Source: Nitratiruptor tergarcus DSM 16512
Lineage (GTDB): Bacteria > Campylobacterota > Campylobacteria > Campylobacterales > Nitratiruptoraceae
Direction: 5' to 3'
DNA length: 64,000 bases
Assembly: GCF_027946175.1 (NCBI RefSeq)
Contig: NZ_AP026671.1
Coordinates: 868,001-932,000 of the forward strand
In this document: in pieces, positions 54,315-63,702 of the stretch
Layout: every line of letters starts with the position of its first letter
Numbering within the stretch: position 1 is the first letter of the stretch
Made by a program: the position numbers and the translations under genes
The notes under the pieces: model-generated
What the model saw: only the letters and a program-made list of their open reading frames with translations
What the model was told of the DNA's origin: nothing
Databases searched by the model: none

Positions 54315-55825
54315 TATTTGATAATCAATATGAACAACAGCGCATACAAAAAGCCGAAGAACTTCGCAAAGAGGGTATCAATCCTTATGGACACGGCTTT
54401 TGTAAAGAGATAACAAATAAGCAATTTTTAGAAAAATATGCATATGTCAAAGAGCGTGAAGAGAAAAAAGATGAATCGGTATGTGTAAAACTCAATGGAC
54501 GCATCAAATTTTTGCGTCATATGGGCAAAGCAGTATTTGCCAAAATAGAAGATGAAAGCGGTATAGTACAGATATATTTTAATCAAGACTCATTAGGGAA
54601 AGAGTGGTTTAAAAAGGTAAAAAAACTTATAGAAGTTGGAGATATTATTGAAGCAATCGGCTATCCATTTGTAACTAAAACAGGGGAGCTGACCCTCCAT
54701 GCAAATGAACTCAATCTCGTGACAAAAGCAATTGTACCACTCCCCGAAAAATACCACGGATTGCAAGACAAAGAGTTGCGTTATCGCCAACGCTATCTTG
54801 ATCTTATTATGAATCCAGATGTCAAAAAAGTTTTCGTATTAAGAAGCCGTATTGTAAGCCTCATTCGTGATTTTTTTGAAAATCATGGCTTTTTAGAGGT
54901 AGAGACTCCTATGATGCACCCAATCCCTGGTGGAGCAAATGCAAGGCCTTTCATCACCCATCATAATGCTTTAGGAGTTGATAGGTATCTTCGTATTGCA
55001 CCAGAACTCTATCTCAAACGCCTCATTGTGGGAGGTTTTGAAGCGGTATTTGAGATAAATAGAAACTTCCGCAACGAAGGTATGGATGCTACCCATAACC
55101 CAGAATTTACAATGATAGAGTTTTATTGGGCATACCATACCTATGAAGATTTAATGAAACTCACTGAAGATCTTTTTGATTATCTCTTTGAAAAACTTGG
55201 ACTTCCTAAAAAACTTCCCTATGGTGAGCATACAATCGATTTTTCTACACCGTTTGATAAAATTAAATATAAAGATGCAATAGTTGAAATAGGTGATGTT
55301 CCTCAAGAGGTTGTAGAAGATAAAGAGAAGATCATTTCTTATCTTAAAGAGAGAGGTATAGAGCTTGAGTTTCCACATAAAATGAGCTTAGGTGCATTGC
55401 AAGCAGAACTTTTTGACAACTTTGTCGAAGAAAAACTCATCAATCCAACTTTTATCACCCATTTTCCAATCGATATCAGCCCACTTGCAAGAAGAAGTGA
55501 TGACAATCCGGAAATTGCAGAGCGTTTTGAGCTCTTTATAGCAGGTAAAGAGATAGCCAATGGATTTAATGAGCTCAACGATCCATTAGATCAATATGAA
55601 CGTTTCAAAGCACAAGTTGCGAGTAAAGATGTAGATGATGAAGCGATGCATATGGATGAGGATTTTGTAAGAGCCTTAGGACATGGAATGCCTCCAACTG
55701 CAGGAGAAGGTATAGGAATCGATAGATTAGTAATGCTCCTTACAAATCAACACTCTATTAGAGATGTAATACTCTTTCCTGCAATGCGACCATTACCAAA
55801 AGAAGAAAAAGGAGAAAAAGAATAA
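54311..55825 (+). CDS. lysS: Lysyl-tRNA synthetase, class II
   Basis: LysRS charges tRNA-Lys. The 504-aa class II enzyme has an OB-fold anticodon domain, [15 protein letters not shown] (motif 1 region), [21 protein letters not shown] (motif 2 neighbour) and [27 protein letters not shown] (motif 3). Start is TTG after AAGGAGAAGCA, sharing 4 bases with cvpA, and the stop is coupled to glyA by TAATG. Confidence 0.96.
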   Translation: MIFDNQYEQQRIQKAEELRKEGINPYGHGFCKEITNKQFLEKYAYVKEREEKKDESVCVKLNGRIKFLRHMGKAVFAKIEDESGIVQIYFNQDSLGKEWFKKVKKLIEVGDIIEAIGYPFVTKTGELTLHANELNLVTKAIVPLPEKYHGLQDKELRYRQRYLDLIMNPDVKKVFVLRSRIVSLIRDFFENHGFLEVETPMMHPIPGGANARPFITHHNALGVDRYLRIAPELYLKRLIVGGFEAVFEINRNFRNEGMDATHNPEFTMIEFYWAYHTYEDLMKLTEDLFDYLFEKLGLPKKLPYGEHTIDFSTPFDKIKYKDAIVEIGDVPQEVVEDKEKIISYLKERGIELEFPHKMSLGALQAELFDNFVEEKLINPTFITHFPIDISPLARRSDDNPEIAERFELFIAGKEIANGFNELNDPLDQYERFKAQVASKDVDDEAMHMDEDFVRALGHGMPPTAGEGIGIDRLVMLLTNQHSIRDVILFPAMRPLPKEEKGEKE

Positions 55826-57072
55826 TGGATTTTTTAAAAAATGCAGACCCAGAAGTTTTTAACATATTAGAAAATGAGCTGCAAAGGCAAACAGATCATC
55901 TTGAAATGATTGCAAGTGAAAACTTCACCTCTCCAGCCGTTATGGAAGCAATGGGAAGTATTTTTACAAACAAATATGCCGAGGGCTATCCTGGCAAACG
56001 CTATTATGGTGGCTGTGAATATGCTGATGCTGTAGAAGAACTTGCAATTGAAAGAGCCAAAAAACTCTTTGGATGTGAATATGTCAATGTACAACCCCAC
56101 TCTGGTAGTCAAGCCAATCAGGGGGTCTATTTAGCACTTTTAAAACCATACGACAAAATATTGGGAATGGATTTAAGCCATGGGGGTCACCTCACACACG
56201 GTGCTAAAGTCAATGCAAGTGGAAAAATCTATCAAAGCTTTTTCTATGGCGTCAATGATGAGGGGTGGATCGATTATGACAGGGTATTAGATATAGCAAA
56301 AATAGTGAGACCAAAACTTATTGTTTGTGGAGCAAGTGCATATCCAAGAGTAATTGACTTTAAAAAGTTTCGCGAAATTGCTGATGAAGTGGGTGCACTA
56401 TTGATGGCAGATATTGCCCATATTGCAGGACTTGTAGCAGCCGGTGAGCATCCAAGTCCTTTTCCTTACTGCGATGTGGTAACAACTACTACACACAAAA
56501 CTCTTCGAGGCCCAAGAGGCGGTATGATTATGACCAATGATGCTGATATCGCCAAAAAGATCAATAGTGCTATCTTTCCTGGAATCCAAGGTGGGCCTCT
56601 TGTACATGTCATTGCTGCAAAAGCAGTCGGATTTGGCGAAAACTTGAAGCCTGCATGGAAAGAGTATGCAAAACAGGTGCGCAAAAATGCTTCAACTTTG
56701 GCTACTGTACTCATGAACAGAGGCTACAATGTAGTAAGTGGCGGTACTGACAACCACCTTGTACTTGTAAGCTTTCTTGACAAAGATTTTAGCGGGAAAG
56801 ATGCAGATGAAGCACTTGGACGTGCTGGAATTACAGTAAATAAAAATACTGTCCCGGGAGAGACAAGAAGTCCATTTGTTACAAGCGGTATCCGTATAGG
56901 AAGCCCAGCACTTACAGCTCGAGGCATGAAAGAGGGTGAATTTGAGCTTATAGCAAACCGCATCGCTGATGTCCTTGATAATATCGAAGATGTCAATCTC
57001 CAAGAAAAGATCAAAAAAGAGATGGTAGCACTTGCTCGCAAATTCATCATCTACGATCGCCCTACCTTCTAA
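55825..57072 (+). CDS. glyA: Serine hydroxymethyltransferase GlyA
   Basis: GlyA is a PLP enzyme that converts serine to glycine and methylene-THF. The 415-aa protein has [39 protein letters not shown] and [21 protein letters not shown] (PLP lysine in THKT). Folate coupling with FolP elsewhere in the window. Start shares a base with the lysS stop. Confidence 0.98.
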   Translation: MDFLKNADPEVFNILENELQRQTDHLEMIASENFTSPAVMEAMGSIFTNKYAEGYPGKRYYGGCEYADAVEELAIERAKKLFGCEYVNVQPHSGSQANQGVYLALLKPYDKILGMDLSHGGHLTHGAKVNASGKIYQSFFYGVNDEGWIDYDRVLDIAKIVRPKLIVCGASAYPRVIDFKKFREIADEVGALLMADIAHIAGLVAAGEHPSPFPYCDVVTTTTHKTLRGPRGGMIMTNDADIAKKINSAIFPGIQGGPLVHVIAAKAVGFGENLKPAWKEYAKQVRKNASTLATVLMNRGYNVVSGGTDNHLVLVSFLDKDFSGKDADEALGRAGITVNKNTVPGETRSPFVTSGIRIGSPALTARGMKEGEFELIANRIADVLDNIEDVNLQEKIKKEMVALARKFIIYDRPTF

Positions 57073-57087
57073 GGGTTCTTACCCTTA
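57070..57087 (+). terminator. Hairpin overlapping the glyA stop codon
   Basis: TAAGGGT-TCTT-ACCCTTA forms a 7-bp stem with a 4-nt loop. No T-run follows, so it may be a weak terminator or processing site rather than the end of the operon; the next gene follows by 60 bases. Confidence 0.4.
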
Positions 57088-57147
57088 TGAAGCTCTCTTT
57101 TAGTAAAATATATTATAATATCTTCTAACTTGCCTAAAGGATTTATT

Positions 57148-57918
57148 ATGGCTAATGAGCAAATGGATAATTTTGAAGATCTTGAAGAGCTTCATACTAA
57201 TGAACTTGATGATATAGTCTTAGAAAAATATGAAAAAAAGAATAAAATCAAAAAGTATTTTCTCATTGGCGGTTCACTCCTTCTTATCTTTTTAATTGTC
57301 CTTAGCGTCGTCAAAATAATTTCAGACTCCTCTTCTGCACCACAAGAGAGTTTGGTAGAAACTCAAGAGGTTCCCACTCAACAAGAGCAATTGTCTGAGC
57401 CTTCTAATATGCAAGAAGTCCCCATTGTCGAAGAAGACACTTTGAAAAAAGAAGAGAGCGAAATATCGCAGGTCATTAATGAAGTTATGAAAAAAGAGAA
57501 AGAGATTGCAGCTACAAATCAAAATGAGCCTCCTCAACGTAAGATTATCCCATCCCACCCTGTTGAAAAAAAAGTGCAAACTAAGCCTGTCGTAAAACCT
57601 AAAAAAGTAGCAAAAGAGACAAAAAAAGCCCTTACAAAAACTCCTCCAAAACATACCAAAAAAACACAACAAATAGTAAAAACTGGCTCATACTATATCC
57701 AGGTAGGCGCTTTTTTAAAATATTATCCTGATAAGGCCTTTTTGAAAAAAATCAAAAAAGCCGGTTTTAACTATATTATCAAAGAGGTCATAAGCAATGG
57801 AAAAAAGATTAGACGCGTCTATATAGGACCATTTCAAAGTCGTAAAGAAGCAAGTAAATACCTCGGGAAGGTACGTTCTAAAATTAGTAAAAATGCATTC
57901 ATTACAAGGATACGATAG
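57148..57918 (+). CDS. SPOR-domain protein with one membrane helix
   Basis: The 256-aa protein has an acidic cytoplasmic start, a helix at about 37-57 (YFLIGGSLLLIFLIVLSVVKI), a long Lys/Pro-rich linker and a C-terminal SPOR domain (GSYYIQVGAFLKYYPDKAFLKKIKKAG through YIGPFQSRKEASKYLGKVRSKI). SPOR binds denuded septal peptidoglycan. Start is ATG at 57148 with AAAGGATTTATT; a TTG at 57130 is weaker. It ends directly before trpE. Confidence 0.88.
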   Translation: MANEQMDNFEDLEELHTNELDDIVLEKYEKKNKIKKYFLIGGSLLLIFLIVLSVVKIISDSSSAPQESLVETQEVPTQQEQLSEPSNMQEVPIVEEDTLKKEESEISQVINEVMKKEKEIAATNQNEPPQRKIIPSHPVEKKVQTKPVVKPKKVAKETKKALTKTPPKHTKKTQQIVKTGSYYIQVGAFLKYYPDKAFLKKIKKAGFNYIIKEVISNGKKIRRVYIGPFQSRKEASKYLGKVRSKISKNAFITRIR

Positions 57919-59331
57919 ATGATTTTTTACCGGCAGTTTATGCTCGATGAGTTTACTCCCATTGCTCTGTATGAAAAAGCTAAAGATTTTTTCAAAAATG
58001 AAAAGAGCTACCTTTTTGAGAGCGTCGTCAATACAAGCGATGGCAACTTTAGCTACATAATATGTGGAGAAAAAGAGGCTATTTGGAGTGAAAATGGCAA
58101 AAGCTTCTATAAAAACAGTGAAGGAGATATTAAAGAGGTTGAGAGTAATCCACTCCTCTTTATGAAAAGGTATTACAAAAATATCAATTTTGCACAATAT
58201 AAAAAGATTTCAAAAGAGCTTGGTGTAGGTTTTATAGACGGTTTTATTGGCTATATCGGATATGATATGGTACAAGAGTTTGAACCTGTACTCAAAAAAT
58301 ATATGCAAAATCTCAAAGATGAACTGCATACTCCAGATTTTTATATGCTTCGTCCAAAACTCATCATCGCTTATAGCCACAAAAACTCCACACTTACACT
58401 GATTACATCAACAAAAGAGATAGAAGAACAGATTTTCCCTCCTATAGAAAGTGCCATAAAAGATAGCTACCAATATACACCTCTAAAAAAAGCAAAGCTT
58501 TTAGGAGAAGCCACATTTGCTCATAGCAAAGAGAAATTTTTTGCTATGGTTGAAAAGAGCAAACAGATGATTCGCAGTGGCGATGTTTTTCAGATAGTTA
58601 TCTCCAATCGTCTCAAGCAAAAAGCGGTTGTGGATCGCTTCAGCTTTTATCGCAAACTCAGATCCCTCAACCCTTCTCCATATCTCTTTTTATTGGAATT
58701 TGAAGATTTTGCGATTGCAGGAAGTAGTCCAGAGGTTATGGTACGCCTTACAGATAGAGAAATCCTCTTGCGTCCAATTGCTGGTACTCGCAAACGCGGT
58801 AATACAGCTAAGAGGGACAAAGAGCTTGAAATCGAGATGCTTAACGACCCAAAAGAAGTGGCCGAGCATGTCATGCTCATAGACCTTGGGCGCAATGATG
58901 TAGGAAGAGTAGCAAAAGCTGGAACTGTCAAGGTGCCAGAAATAATGCGCATAGAGCGCTATAGCCATGTAATGCACATGGTAAGTGATGTAGTAGGTAT
59001 TTTGGATGAGAAGTATGACATGTTTGATCTTTTTATGGCTACTTTTACTGCTGGTACAATGACAGGAGCACCAAAAATTAGAGCGATGGAGCTTATCGCG
59101 GAGTTTGAGGGACTCAAAAGAGGATATTACAGCGGGAGCATCGGCTATTTTGGCTTCAATGGAGATATGGATAGCGCCATTACTATACGCACCGCACTCT
59201 TGAAGGAAAATGAAGTCATTTTCCAAGCAGGTGCTGGAATAGTAGCAGACAGTAAACCTGAGCTTGAGTATCTCGAAGTTAATAATAAACTTGGTGCGCT
59301 CAAAAAAGCTTTAGAGGAACTAGCACAATGA
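57919..59331 (+). CDS. trpE: Anthranilate synthase component I TrpE
   Basis: TrpE converts chorismate and glutamine or ammonia to anthranilate. The 470-aa protein has the chorismate-binding blocks MIRSGDVFQIVISNRLKQKA, RPIAGTRKRGNTAKRD, ELEIEMLNDPKEVAEHVMLIDLGRND and TFTAGTMTGAPKIRAME. TrpE is favoured over PabB by the full two-block pattern and overall length, but PabB is possible. trpG is not adjacent. Overlaps aroE by 4 bases. Confidence 0.88.
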   Translation: MIFYRQFMLDEFTPIALYEKAKDFFKNEKSYLFESVVNTSDGNFSYIICGEKEAIWSENGKSFYKNSEGDIKEVESNPLLFMKRYYKNINFAQYKKISKELGVGFIDGFIGYIGYDMVQEFEPVLKKYMQNLKDELHTPDFYMLRPKLIIAYSHKNSTLTLITSTKEIEEQIFPPIESAIKDSYQYTPLKKAKLLGEATFAHSKEKFFAMVEKSKQMIRSGDVFQIVISNRLKQKAVVDRFSFYRKLRSLNPSPYLFLLEFEDFAIAGSSPEVMVRLTDREILLRPIAGTRKRGNTAKRDKELEIEMLNDPKEVAEHVMLIDLGRNDVGRVAKAGTVKVPEIMRIERYSHVMHMVSDVVGILDEKYDMFDLFMATFTAGTMTGAPKIRAMELIAEFEGLKRGYYSGSIGYFGFNGDMDSAITIRTALLKENEVIFQAGAGIVADSKPELEYLEVNNKLGALKKALEELAQ

Positions 59332-60116
59332 AACTCTATGCAATATTTGGCAACCCTGTAGCACACTCCATCTCTCCAACAATACACAACTATGCCTTTA
59401 TGCATCTTAGATTTCCTGGTTGCTACACCAAAATCTTAGTACAAGATGGAAGTAAGCTCAAAGAAAAGTTTTTAGAGCTGCAACTCCAAGGTGTCAACAT
59501 CACTGTTCCTCATAAAGAGTGGGCTTATAAACTTGCTGATGAAGTTTTTGGCATTGCAAAAGAGGTAGAAGCTGTTAATACCTGGTATAACAAAGATGGA
59601 AAAATTCATGCTTACAATACAGATGCACCTGGATTTTATGAAAGCATAAAGGAGTATGAGTTTTCTAATATCCTCATCTTAGGAGCTGGAGGTACCGCAA
59701 AAGCGATAGCCCTCTATCTCAAGGAGCAAGGCTACGATCCGCAAATACTCAATAGAAGTGAAAAAAGACTTGCTTTTTTCAAAGAAAGAGGCTTTAGCTG
59801 TTATACGTGGGATGAGTTTTCTGTACAAAAGTATGATCTTATTATCAATACCACTTCTGCAGGACTAAAAGATAATAGCTTGCCTGCTCCTCAAGATATT
59901 TTGCTTCCCCTTATGAAGCAGGCAAAATACGCTGTAGATGTTATTTACAATAAACTCACACCTTTCTTAGCCCTTGCAAAAGATCTAGGACTCACTTATA
60001 AAGATGGTACAGATATGCTGCTATATCAAGGGGTTTTAGCATTTGAGATTTTTACTGACTTTGCATACGAAAAAGAGTATATTATTAAACTAATGAAAAA
60101 ATCACTTCAACTTTAA
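59328..60116 (+). CDS. aroE: Shikimate dehydrogenase AroE
   Basis: AroE reduces dehydroshikimate with NADPH. The 262-aa protein shows LYAIFGNPVAHSISPTIHNYAF, NITVPHKEWAY (catalytic K63), AVNTW, LILGAGGTAKAIAL (nucleotide site), NTTSAGL and LLYQGVLAFEIFT. The stop is 165 bases from the first CRISPR repeat. Aromatic amino-acid genes trpE (upstream) and the DAHP synthase (across the array) are near. Confidence 0.95.
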   Translation: MKLYAIFGNPVAHSISPTIHNYAFMHLRFPGCYTKILVQDGSKLKEKFLELQLQGVNITVPHKEWAYKLADEVFGIAKEVEAVNTWYNKDGKIHAYNTDAPGFYESIKEYEFSNILILGAGGTAKAIALYLKEQGYDPQILNRSEKRLAFFKERGFSCYTWDEFSVQKYDLIINTTSAGLKDNSLPAPQDILLPLMKQAKYAVDVIYNKLTPFLALAKDLGLTYKDGTDMLLYQGVLAFEIFTDFAYEKEYIIKLMKKSLQL

Positions 60117-60281
60117 AGAAATTTATATCACTATCTCTTACTTTCTTGCAAAATAAAGCTATCTTAACAATTCAATAGAAAACTATTAATTCTCCAGCCA
60201 CCTTTAACCCAACACTTTTAAAATCACATCTCTAGCGTAACTGAGAGTTTTACTGCAAAAAGTTTTGAAACTTATCAAAGG
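60117..60281. other. AT-rich flank on the aroE side of the CRISPR array
   Basis: This 165-base stretch holds no ORF. It could be mistaken for the leader, but it lacks any clear promoter or repeat-like motif, and the repeat orientation argues for transcription from the other end. It is probably the trailer side. Confidence 0.45.
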
Positions 60282-61720
60282 GTCTCAATCCCCTTCAAAT
60301 CGGGTCTGTATTGAAATTTTTGATAAAGCTGTAGAAGATGAAGCAATAGAGAGAAAGTCTCAATCCCCTTCAAATCGGGTCTGTATTGAAATCTGAGTCC
60401 TATCACAACTCAACCCCTTTGGCAGGTCTCAATCCCCTTCAAATCGGGTCTGTATTGAAATCTTCAAAACAATAGAAGAAGCAAGAGACTACAAGGAAAA
60501 CCAGTCTCAATCCCCTTCAAATCGGGTCTGTATTGAAATAAAGAAAAATGTCTGAAAGGAGTGTCTGATGAGAGCATGTCTCAATCCCCTTCAAATCGGG
60601 TCTGTATTGAAATATAGACGAACTTCCAAAAGAGATTGAAATAGAAGCTGAAGTGGGTCTCAATCCCCTTCAAATCGGGTCTGTATTGAAATAAGCTTGC
60701 GCTGTCAAAGTTGTTAGACTTGATTAAGTCTGTCTCAATCCCCTTCAAATCGGGTCTGTATTGAAATCCCCTTTGTGGTAAACAGAGTAGAAAACGGTGT
60801 GTCTCAATCCCCTTCAAATCGGGTCTGTATTGAAATTCATTACGCCCGCGAAGCATTTAGAACCAGCGGGCTTGAGTCTCAATCCCCTTCAAATCGGGTC
60901 TGTATTGAAATAGTTAGATAAATATGTCAAAGAGCTTAAAGAATGGTTGTCTCAATCCCCTTCAAATCGGGTCTGTATTGAAATTTTGCCGTTGAGGCAA
61001 GCACAAAAGAAGAGTTAGATAGTCTCAATCCCCTTCAAATCGGGTCTGTATTGAAATTTGTAAACTTTTATGCTGCAAGACGTGGAGAGTTTGGTCTCAA
61101 TCCCCTTCAAATCGGGTCTGTATTGAAATAAGTTGAGTATGAAAGAGTAAATACTATGTTACCGCGAGGTCTCAATCCCCTTCAAATCGGGTCTGTATTG
61201 AAATTTGACGCGAAAAACAAAAAACAGGAGGTGCAAAGATGAGAGTCTCAATCCCCTTCAAATCGGGTCTGTATTGAAATTAGAGAGCATTTTAAAGAAC
61301 ACAGAGACTGGGTAGAAACAGTCTCAATCCCCTTCAAATCGGGTCTGTATTGAAATAAAACAAACACCTCTCAAAAAAAGAGAGGAAGGGCGAGGGCAGT
61401 CTCAATCCCCTTCAAATCGGGTCTGTATTGAAATAATTTTATGACGTAACGAACACCAAGAGAACAGTCTCAATCCCCTTCAAATCGGGTCTGTATTGAA
61501 ATTCTTTAAGAGAAGAGATTGAAAAAAGAAAAGAAGTCTCAATCCCCTTCAAATCGGGTCTGTATTGAAATCTTCTAAAAAACCCCCCCAAACACTACCA
61601 AATAGCAACAAGTCTCAATCCCCTTCAAATCGGGTCTGTATTGAAATAGGGCTTCTCCGCTATACAAATCAAAAAGCCCTTTTTGTCTCAATCCCCTTCA
61701 AATCGGGTCTGTATTGAAAT
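60282..61720 (-). CRISPR. CRISPR array, 20 repeats and 19 spacers
   Basis: Twenty identical 36-nt repeats (on +, beginning GTCTCAATCCCC and ending CTGTATTGAAAT) start at 60282, 60357, 60426, 60504, 60578, 60657, 60732, 60801, 60876, 60949, 61022, 61094, 61169, 61245, 61321, 61399, 61467, 61536, 61612 and 61685. Spacers are 32-43 nt (mean 37.8). On the - strand the repeat ends GAAGGGGATTGAGAC, so a stem CCC/GGG is followed by an 8-nt ATTGAGAC handle, the arrangement of Cas6-processed type I/III crRNAs (Thermus type III uses AUUGCGAC). I therefore infer - strand transcription with the leader at 61721-61929. No repeat is degenerate. No cas gene is in the window, so the class is a guess, type III favoured. 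Confidence 0.97.
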
Positions 61721-61929
61721 AGCAACATTAAGTTTTCAAATACCCATAAAATCGATATACTAGTGTAACAGCAGTTTTCTTAAAAATTGCTTTAATACTC
61801 ATATTCTGCACCACTCAGTAGAGTGCAATCCCTTCAGAACGGCACTTTCAGGTTTGTTTAATACTTAAATGAAACTTTAATAAATAGACCTTTTCATACA
61901 CAATTTGAAAGAATATAGGCTTTAAATGA
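61721..61929 (-). promoter_or_regulatory. Presumed CRISPR leader with structured region
   Basis: This 209-base gap between the rhodanese stop and the array is AT-rich and has no ORF. It contains a repeat-like hairpin region at 61812-61846 (next entry). A weak -10-like TAGTAT is visible on the - strand around 61760; I see no convincing full promoter, so read-through from the aroG-rhodanese operon is also possible. Confidence 0.45.
61812..61846 (-). repeat. Lone repeat-like hairpin motif in the leader
   Basis: On + the core CAATCCC-TTCAGAACGG (61826-61842) matches the array repeat CAATCCCCTTCAAATCGG at most positions (one gap, three changes). It lies inside a GTGC/GCAC stem (61823-61845). An overlapping alternative hairpin CACTC-AGTA-GAGTG (61812-61825) shares the GAGTG, so the two folds exclude each other. 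It is 105 bases from the first repeat, too far to be a normal array unit. Confidence 0.45.
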
Positions 61930-62292
61930 CTATTTTTGAAGAGGAAAGCCTGCCGCTTTCCACTCCAATATACCACCTCTTAAATTATAAACCTTTTTTG
62001 CTCCCCAGCTCTCAAACCATCTACTCGCAGTGACACTCCTATTGCCACTACGGCAGTAGACGAGTATTTTTTTATTCTTTATTCCCAAACCACCAAGTTT
62101 GAGATACTGAAAAACTTGAACGGGAACAAGATTTGCTCCCAAAATGTGCCCTTCTTGAAACTCCTGAGGAGTACGCACATCAAAAAGCACAACATCTTTT
62201 TGGCGCAAAAGATTTGCAAACTCTTTAGAATTTACATTTTCAAAGGCAAAAGAGCTTACAATCATTGCACACAAAAATAAGAATGTTCGCAT
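61930..62292 (-). CDS. Periplasmic single-domain rhodanese
   Basis: The 120-aa protein has a signal-like start ([18 protein letters not shown]), VVLFDVRTPQEFQEGHILGA and the active loop LVYCRSGNRS with C80, so it is a single-domain sulfurtransferase of the GlpE/PspE type. It begins where aroG stops (shared base at 62292), so the two are cotranscribed, although a functional link is not apparent. Confidence 0.87.
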   Translation of the reverse strand: MRTFLFLCAMIVSSFAFENVNSKEFANLLRQKDVVLFDVRTPQEFQEGHILGANLVPVQVFQYLKLGGLGIKNKKILVYCRSGNRSVTASRWFESWGAKKVYNLRGGILEWKAAGFPLQK

Positions 62293-63635
62293 TAAAGATC
62301 CTTAAATGTTTCAGCTACCATAAATGCAAGCTCAAGCGCTTGATTAGCATTGAGGCGAGGATCGCATTGCGTGTGGTAACGGCTGTTGAGTGCATCTTCT
62401 GTAATAGAAGCGCTGATACTTCCTGTACATTCAGTAACATCACTTCCCGTCATCTCAAGATGCATTCCTCCAGGTACTGTTCCTTCAGCTTTATGTATCT
62501 GGATAAACTGTTTTACTTCAGATAAGATCTTTTCAAAATCTCTTGTTTTGAGTCCACCACCTGTTTTATATGTATTTCCATGCATCGGATCGATACTCCA
62601 TACCACCTCTTTGCCAGCCTCTTTAACAGTGCGAAGAAGTGGAGGAAAGAGTTCTCCTATCTTCTCTGCTCCCATTCTCACAATGAGAGTCAATCTTCCT
62701 GGCTCATTTTCTGGATTAAGCTTATCAATGAGTTCTAAAAGCTCATGTGGTTTCATAGAAGGGCCCACTTTGACACCAATTGGATTTTTAATACCTCTAA
62801 AAAACTCTACATGCGCCCCATTAGGATCTCTTGTGCGATCCCCAATCCATAGAAAATGTGCACTACAATCATACCAATCACCTGTAAAAGTATCTTTTCG
62901 CGTGAGTGCCTCTTCATAATTGAGAAGTAATGCTTCATGAGAAGTATAGAGTGTGGTTTGCTTGAGTTGTGGTGTATTATCTGGATTTACTCCACACGCC
63001 TCCATGAAACGGAGTGCTTCAGTAATTTTATCAGCCAACTCCTCAAAACGACTCTCAAGTTCATTCCCTTGTAGAAACTCGAGATTCCATTTATGTACTG
63101 CACGTAGATCCGCAAATCCTCCGCGCGCATAGGCACGTATGAGATTAAGCGTAGCTGCAGATTTATAGTACGCTTCAAGAAGCTTTTCTGGCTTTGGCTC
63201 ACGTGCCTCTTCGCTAAAAGCAATATCATTGACTATATCACCGCGATAGCTAGGAAGTTTCACTCCCCCTATCTCTTCATAATCGCTACTGCGAGGTTTT
63301 GCATACTGCCCTGCAATACGGCCAATTTTTACAACAGGCTTACCTGTTGCATACATCAAAACCATATTCATCTGCAAAAGCACTTTGAAAAGATCGCGAA
63401 TGTTAGCTGCATTGAAGTTGGCAAAACTCTCTGCACAGTCTCCACCTTGCAGCAAAATCGCCTCCCCTTTTGCAACTTTTGCGAGATCTTTTTTAAGTTC
63501 TCTTGCTTCACCTGCAAAAATGAGGGGTGGAAATGTTTTAATCTCTGCTTCAATACTGTGAAGCTTATCTAAATCTTTATAAGTTGGTTGCTGTTTTATA
63601 GGAAAATCTCTCCAACTGCTTGGACTCCAGCTCAT
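62292..63635 (-). CDS. Class II 3-deoxy-7-phosphoheptulonate (DAHP) synthase
   Basis: This enzyme joins PEP and erythrose-4-phosphate, the first step of the shikimate pathway. The 447-aa protein is the plant-like type II form: [18 protein letters not shown] at the start, [43 protein letters not shown] and [21 protein letters not shown]-like [12 protein letters not shown]. It supplies chorismate to trpE and aroE products nearby. Confidence 0.95.
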   Translation of the reverse strand: MSWSPSSWRDFPIKQQPTYKDLDKLHSIEAEIKTFPPLIFAGEARELKKDLAKVAKGEAILLQGGDCAESFANFNAANIRDLFKVLLQMNMVLMYATGKPVVKIGRIAGQYAKPRSSDYEEIGGVKLPSYRGDIVNDIAFSEEAREPKPEKLLEAYYKSAATLNLIRAYARGGFADLRAVHKWNLEFLQGNELESRFEELADKITEALRFMEACGVNPDNTPQLKQTTLYTSHEALLLNYEEALTRKDTFTGDWYDCSAHFLWIGDRTRDPNGAHVEFFRGIKNPIGVKVGPSMKPHELLELIDKLNPENEPGRLTLIVRMGAEKIGELFPPLLRTVKEAGKEVVWSIDPMHGNTYKTGGGLKTRDFEKILSEVKQFIQIHKAEGTVPGGMHLEMTGSDVTECTGSISASITEDALNSRYHTQCDPRLNANQALELAFMVAETFKDL

Positions 63636-63702
63636 AGTTCTACCCTTTGTTGAAATTGCGCCATTATACCAAAAAGTTTCTTCTCTTTTGCAAAACTTTT
63701 AT

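Noticed and set aside
60117-60281. Left flank as CRISPR leader
   Set aside because: The first impression was leader upstream on +, because + repeats end ATTGAAAT. The stem-handle distance, purine-strand bias and repeat-like motif on the right favour the right flank. Kept as trailer, not certain.
60581-60856. A 91-aa ORF crossing four CRISPR repeats on the - strand
   Set aside because: Its residues repeat FQYRPDLKGIETH at each repeat; it is a translation of repeats and spacers, not a gene.
61806-61850. tracrRNA of a type II system
   Set aside because: No cas9 nearby, and the motif is in the same sense as the repeat, whereas an anti-repeat should be complementary.
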